Positions 35,100-37,859 of a stretch of DNA of 37,859 nt are shown here, piece after piece. Position 1 is the first letter of the stretch; every line of letters starts with the position of its first letter. Source of the DNA: an uncultured Bacteroidota bacterium. Lineage in GTDB: Bacteria; Bacteroidota; Bacteroidia; Bacteroidales; VadinHA17. The position numbers were made by a program, and so were the translations under genes. The stretch is taken from contig CAIMVD010000174.1 of NCBI GenBank assembly GCA_903844815.1, positions 1-37,859 of the forward strand, given 5' to 3'. Under the pieces are notes generated by a model. It searched no databases, was not told the DNA's origin, and saw nothing but the letters and a program-made list of their open reading frames with translations.

Positions 35100-37859
35100 A
35101 TGGCAAGGATACGTATCATCAAATTATTCCTGGCGGTGATGCTAACAGTCATTATTCCAGGGAAAACCTTTGGAACCAATACTCTATACGTTCAGGATGC
35201 AGCGGCAGGACCCGGGAAAAGCGTGACTGTTTCGGTTGGGGTCAATAACAGCGATACCTTCAGTGCCCTTCAGTTCGACCTGGTATTTCCGTCGGTTCTC
35301 ACCTGGACAACCGATGCCGTAAGGCTCACCTCACGGGCGCAGGGTCACTCCTTCTCCGCTTCGCTTATCGAGCCGGGAAGGCTCAGAATTGTTGCATGGT
35401 CCTTCGCAAATGCAAGTTTCACAGGCAGTTCGGGCGCAGTTGTTGAAATTGACTTCAAGACAGGTGATGCTCCCGGCGGCTATCCAATTACGCTTGGTAA
35501 TGCAACCCTTGGAGGTGCATCGGGGAATATTTTATCAGGAACTACTTCAGGTACTTTTACCCTCCAGTCGCCTTCAATAAGTTTATCATCAACACTTATC
35601 AGCTGGGGCAGGGTGCCGATTCTGAGCGAGTCGTTTCAAACACTTACAATCACAAACACCGGGAATCTTGACCTTAACGTAAGCAAACTGGACTTTGCTG
35701 ATATAAGATTCACAACACCTGTAACAGTACCATTTACTCTCAGTGCAGGAACTTCAATACAGATCAGCATAAGGTTCTATTCTGCAGTTAAGGGTACAAT
35801 AAGCAGCAGACTGATAATAAACTCAAACGACCCGTCGGGGACTAAAAATTGTGACCTCAGCGGTGTGGCATTTGCGGTGAACGAAATTCATATAGGAACG
35901 GCCACGGGACGATCGGGCTATGAAGTCACGCTTCCTGTCACCATTAACAACATGGAGCCAATGACGGCCTTTCAGATTAAGATAAAGCTTCCCGTGAATG
36001 CAAGGTTTGTCAGAGGATCGGAGAGTCTCAGCCTTTCGAGAAAAATCGATCATATCCTGGTGGCTGATACGACCAGGGGCATACTTACTATCGTTGCATA
36101 TTCACCTGCCAATAAATCCTTTCTTTTAAATGAGGGGGAAGTGCTCACCTTTAAACTTTTTACGGAAGGCCAGGGAGGAAGGTACGCTTTGGAATATCAG
36201 GAACCGGTTATTTCGGGAACTGACGGTCAGAATAGTTTGTCGGCAACTTACAGCGGATGGGTCGAGATCGCAGCGCCTGTGCTTTCGGTAAGCACATCAG
36301 TTCTGGATTTCGGTAATGTTTCATCGCTCGAAACCAACTCAAAGGATCTTGTGATATATAATAATGGCAATGATAATCTAATAGTCACCCAGATAAGCGT
36401 GGGCGACAATGCATTTAAGCACAATGCCACACTTCCTTTCACCCTCACACCAGGGCAGAACAAGGTCATAGCCATTACTTTCGGCGCCACCGATGGCCTG
36501 AGCCACCAGGCAACTTTGAGGATACGCAGCAACGACACCCCGAGGGATCCGACTGATGTTACCCTAAAAGCAAAGTCGTTCTTCCCGAACGAACTTCGCA
36601 TACCTGACATGACGGCAGTTACGGGGATGCTGGATACACTGTACCTTGAATTGTTCAACCAGCTCCAGTCATCAGGCTTCCAGTTCGACATTGAGTTTCC
36701 GGCAGGGACATTGCCTTCACCTGCTTCTGTCTTTCTTACAAACCGAAAGGCAGATCACATGTTTATTGCATCAGCCCTCACGGAAACGAAACTTCGTGTA
36801 CTGTCATATTCTTTTTCTCTAAAACCATTCTCAGGAGCTTCAGGATACGTGCTCGGGATCCCTTTCAGGGTTACGGCAACAACCGAGGGTACCTATCCGA
36901 TAACCATTTCGGGTGTCGAAATTAGCGACCTTGCCGGAAAGTCGATAGTTACAGGCTCTAAGTCGGGTAATATCCTTATATCGTACCTTTCGCAGTCCAT
37001 TACCCTCACCGCGGGGTGGAATATTATTTCCTTTGCCGTACAGCCCCCGGATATGTCGCTGAAAAACATGCTATCCCCGTTGATAGCCGACGGTACACTC
37101 CTGAAGGTGCAGGACGAAAAAGGAGCAGCCATTGAGAAGCTGCCAGAACCAATAGGGTGGATAAACAATATCGGGACAATGAAGCTCCCCGAGGGATATA
37201 AGATTAAGGTCACAACAGGATCGGCCAGGACTTTCTCAGGGCTGCCTGTGACTCTCCCATACACTATCTCTCTCGATGCCGGGTGGAACATTATCGGATA
37301 CCCTCTTTTGACTGCTCAGCCGGCGCTAAATGCTTTCAGTCAGCTCGTATCATCAGGAACCCTGTTAAAGGCTCAGGACGAGAAGGGCAATGCCATTGAG
37401 AAGCTTCCCGATCCGATTGGATGGATCGATAACATAAAAACTCTCTCACAGGGAAAGGGATACAAGGTAAAGGTTTCTGCAGCTTCATCGCTTCTGTTAA
37501 ACAATGCTTCAAAAGGATTATCCGATTATGAAACGGTAAACACGGAAAGCCCGGTTCATTTCAGTAAGGTCTGGAACGGAAACGGTCTAGATCAGATGAA
37601 TATTTATATAACAAATCCGACACATGAAGGCAAAAGAGTTGAAGCCGGAGATGAGATTGCAGTTTTTGATGGGGTTTCCTGCGTTGGGACAGTAGTAATA
37701 GACGATCCGCAGAGAGAATACTTCATGATTACGGCTTCGCTCGACGATCCTGTTACAAACGAGAGAGACGGATTTATTCCCGGCAATAAGCTGGAATTAA
37801 GGCTTTGGGACGGCAAATCGGGAGAAGAGAAGGTCGCCGGACAAACTGAGTTCAGCAAA
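35100..37859 (+). CDS. Scaffoldin-like protein with three cohesin-like domains and the shared cassette, 3'-truncated by window edge
   Basis: The ATG lies 79 bp after the protease stop. The frame is open for 920 codons to the end of the window. The signal peptide is MARIRIIKLFLAVMLTVIIP, continuing to TFG. Domains: cohesin-like 1 (35175-35570; VTVSVGVNNSDTFSALQFDL), ASH/choice-of-anchor D 1 (35576-35875; LTITNTGNLDL, LIINSNDP), cohesin-like 2 (35875-36270; VTLPVTINNMEPMTAFQIKI), ASH 2 (36272-36585; LDFGNVS, LRIRSNDTP), cohesin-like 3 (36587-36981; LYLELFNQLQSSGFQFDI), then cassette B (36990-37255), B' (37260-37510) and most of A' (37550 to the end). By analogy a T9SS sorting domain should follow outside the window. 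Inferred role: surface or secreted scaffold that binds dockerin proteins such as the preceding protease. Cohesin assignment rests on fold pattern by eye; domain 3 is the most divergent. Confidence 0.88.
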   Translation, partial: MARIRIIKLFLAVMLTVIIPGKTFGTNTLYVQDAAAGPGKSVTVSVGVNNSDTFSALQFDLVFPSVLTWTTDAVRLTSRAQGHSFSASLIEPGRLRIVAWSFANASFTGSSGAVVEIDFKTGDAPGGYPITLGNATLGGASGNILSGTTSGTFTLQSPSISLSSTLISWGRVPILSESFQTLTITNTGNLDLNVSKLDFADIRFTTPVTVPFTLSAGTSIQISIRFYSAVKGTISSRLIINSNDPSGTKNCDLSGVAFAVNEIHIGTATGRSGYEVTLPVTINNMEPMTAFQIKIKLPVNARFVRGSESLSLSRKIDHILVADTTRGILTIVAYSPANKSFLLNEGEVLTFKLFTEGQGGRYALEYQEPVISGTDGQNSLSATYSGWVEIAAPVLSVSTSVLDFGNVSSLETNSKDLVIYNNGNDNLIVTQISVGDNAFKHNATLPFTLTPGQNKVIAITFGATDGLSHQATLRIRSNDTPRDPTDVTLKAKSFFPNELRIPDMTAVTGMLDTLYLELFNQLQSSGFQFDIEFPAGTLPSPASVFLTNRKADHMFIASALTETKLRVLSYSFSLKPFSGASGYVLGIPFRVTATTEGTYPITISGVEISDLAGKSIVTGSKSGNILISYLSQSITLTAGWNIISFAVQPPDMSLKNMLSPLIADGTLLKVQDEKGAAIEKLPEPIGWINNIGTMKLPEGYKIKVTTGSARTFSGLPVTLPYTISLDAGWNIIGYPLLTAQPALNAFSQLVSSGTLLKAQDEKGNAIEKLPDPIGWIDNIKTLSQGKGYKVKVSAASSLLLNNASKGLSDYETVNTESPVHFSKVWNGNGLDQMNIYITNPTHEGKRVEAGDEIAVFDGVSCVGTVVIDDPQREYFMITASLDDPVTNERDGFIPGNKLELRLWDGKSGEEKVAGQTEFSK
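35175..36981 (+). other. Three cohesin-like domains alternating with two ASH-type domains
   Basis: Each cohesin-like unit shows the usual order: a 'G..V.VPV.INN'-like strand, 'G(F)QF.L.FP' next, a 'RI(V)AYS' strand in the middle, and a 'Y.I...ATLGG..G' C-terminal sheet. The spacers have the 'DFG.V....S....TI.N.GN.DL' and 'L.I.SNDP' signatures of ASH (ASPM/SPD-2/Hydin) domains. The alternation looks like a scaffold built from binding domains and rigid spacers. Confidence 0.7.
36990..37859 (+). repeat. Shared stalk cassette, copy 5 (B-B'-A' only, cut by window end)
   Basis: The first A domain is absent and cohesin-like domain 3 abuts B directly. B begins GWNIISFAVQPPDMSLK, and both B domains keep the QDEKG...AIEKLP core. 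A' is nearly complete when the window ends. Confidence 0.8.

Noticed and set aside
36248-36691. 147-codon minus-strand frame within the cohesin gene
   Set aside because: It overlaps well-supported ASH and cohesin domains on the + strand and its translation has no recognisable features.

Overview
The window holds seven genes, all on the + strand, and looks like DNA of the phylum Bacteroidota. Two things support this. First, six of the products are multidomain exported proteins, and the C-termini of the five whose ends are inside the window are type A sorting domains of the type IX secretion system (T9SS), with PNPS/PNPV followed by GIYFYRLK-like and GIYLGKL-like strands. Second, the accessory domains (BACON, FISUMP, choice-of-anchor Q beta-helices) are typical of that phylum. 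There are no RNA genes, transposases or CRISPR arrays. Both ends of the window cut through a gene.

Layout. Bases 2-6079 are the 3' part of a giant adhesin-like gene, followed 28 bp later by a complete paralogue (6108-13817, 2569 aa). Both carry two right-handed beta-helices separated by three PA14-like and two Ig-like (Big_2) domains. A 331 bp gap leads to two tandem small beta-helix proteins (14149-15132 and 15152-16168). Next come two paralogous M6-type zinc metalloproteases: 16328-25357 (3009 aa, also with M23-like, SLH-like, PKD, BACON and Fn3-like domains) and 25391-30409 (1672 aa, with four Fn3-like repeats and a FISUMP domain). A clear intrinsic terminator at 30454-30488 closes this group. 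The second unit is a subtilisin-like protease carrying a type I dockerin (30833-35020), then a protein with three cohesin-like domains that runs off the window (35100->37859).

How the genes fit together. Five of the seven proteins share one C-terminal cassette: an 'A' domain (GDEIGVFDG core), two 'B' domains (GWNI...KVQDEKGNAIEKLP), a second 'A' domain, then the sorting domain. The last protein replaces the first A with cohesins. Parts of the cassette are identical at DNA level between genes (blocks of 52 to 122 bp), which implies recent duplication or gene conversion. The inference is a family of surface or secreted proteins in which different heads (beta-helix/PA14 binding modules, proteases) sit on one standard stalk and export signal. 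The adjacent dockerin protease and multi-cohesin protein suggest a small cellulosome-like but protease-bearing complex. That is the most interesting possibility here and it is unproven.
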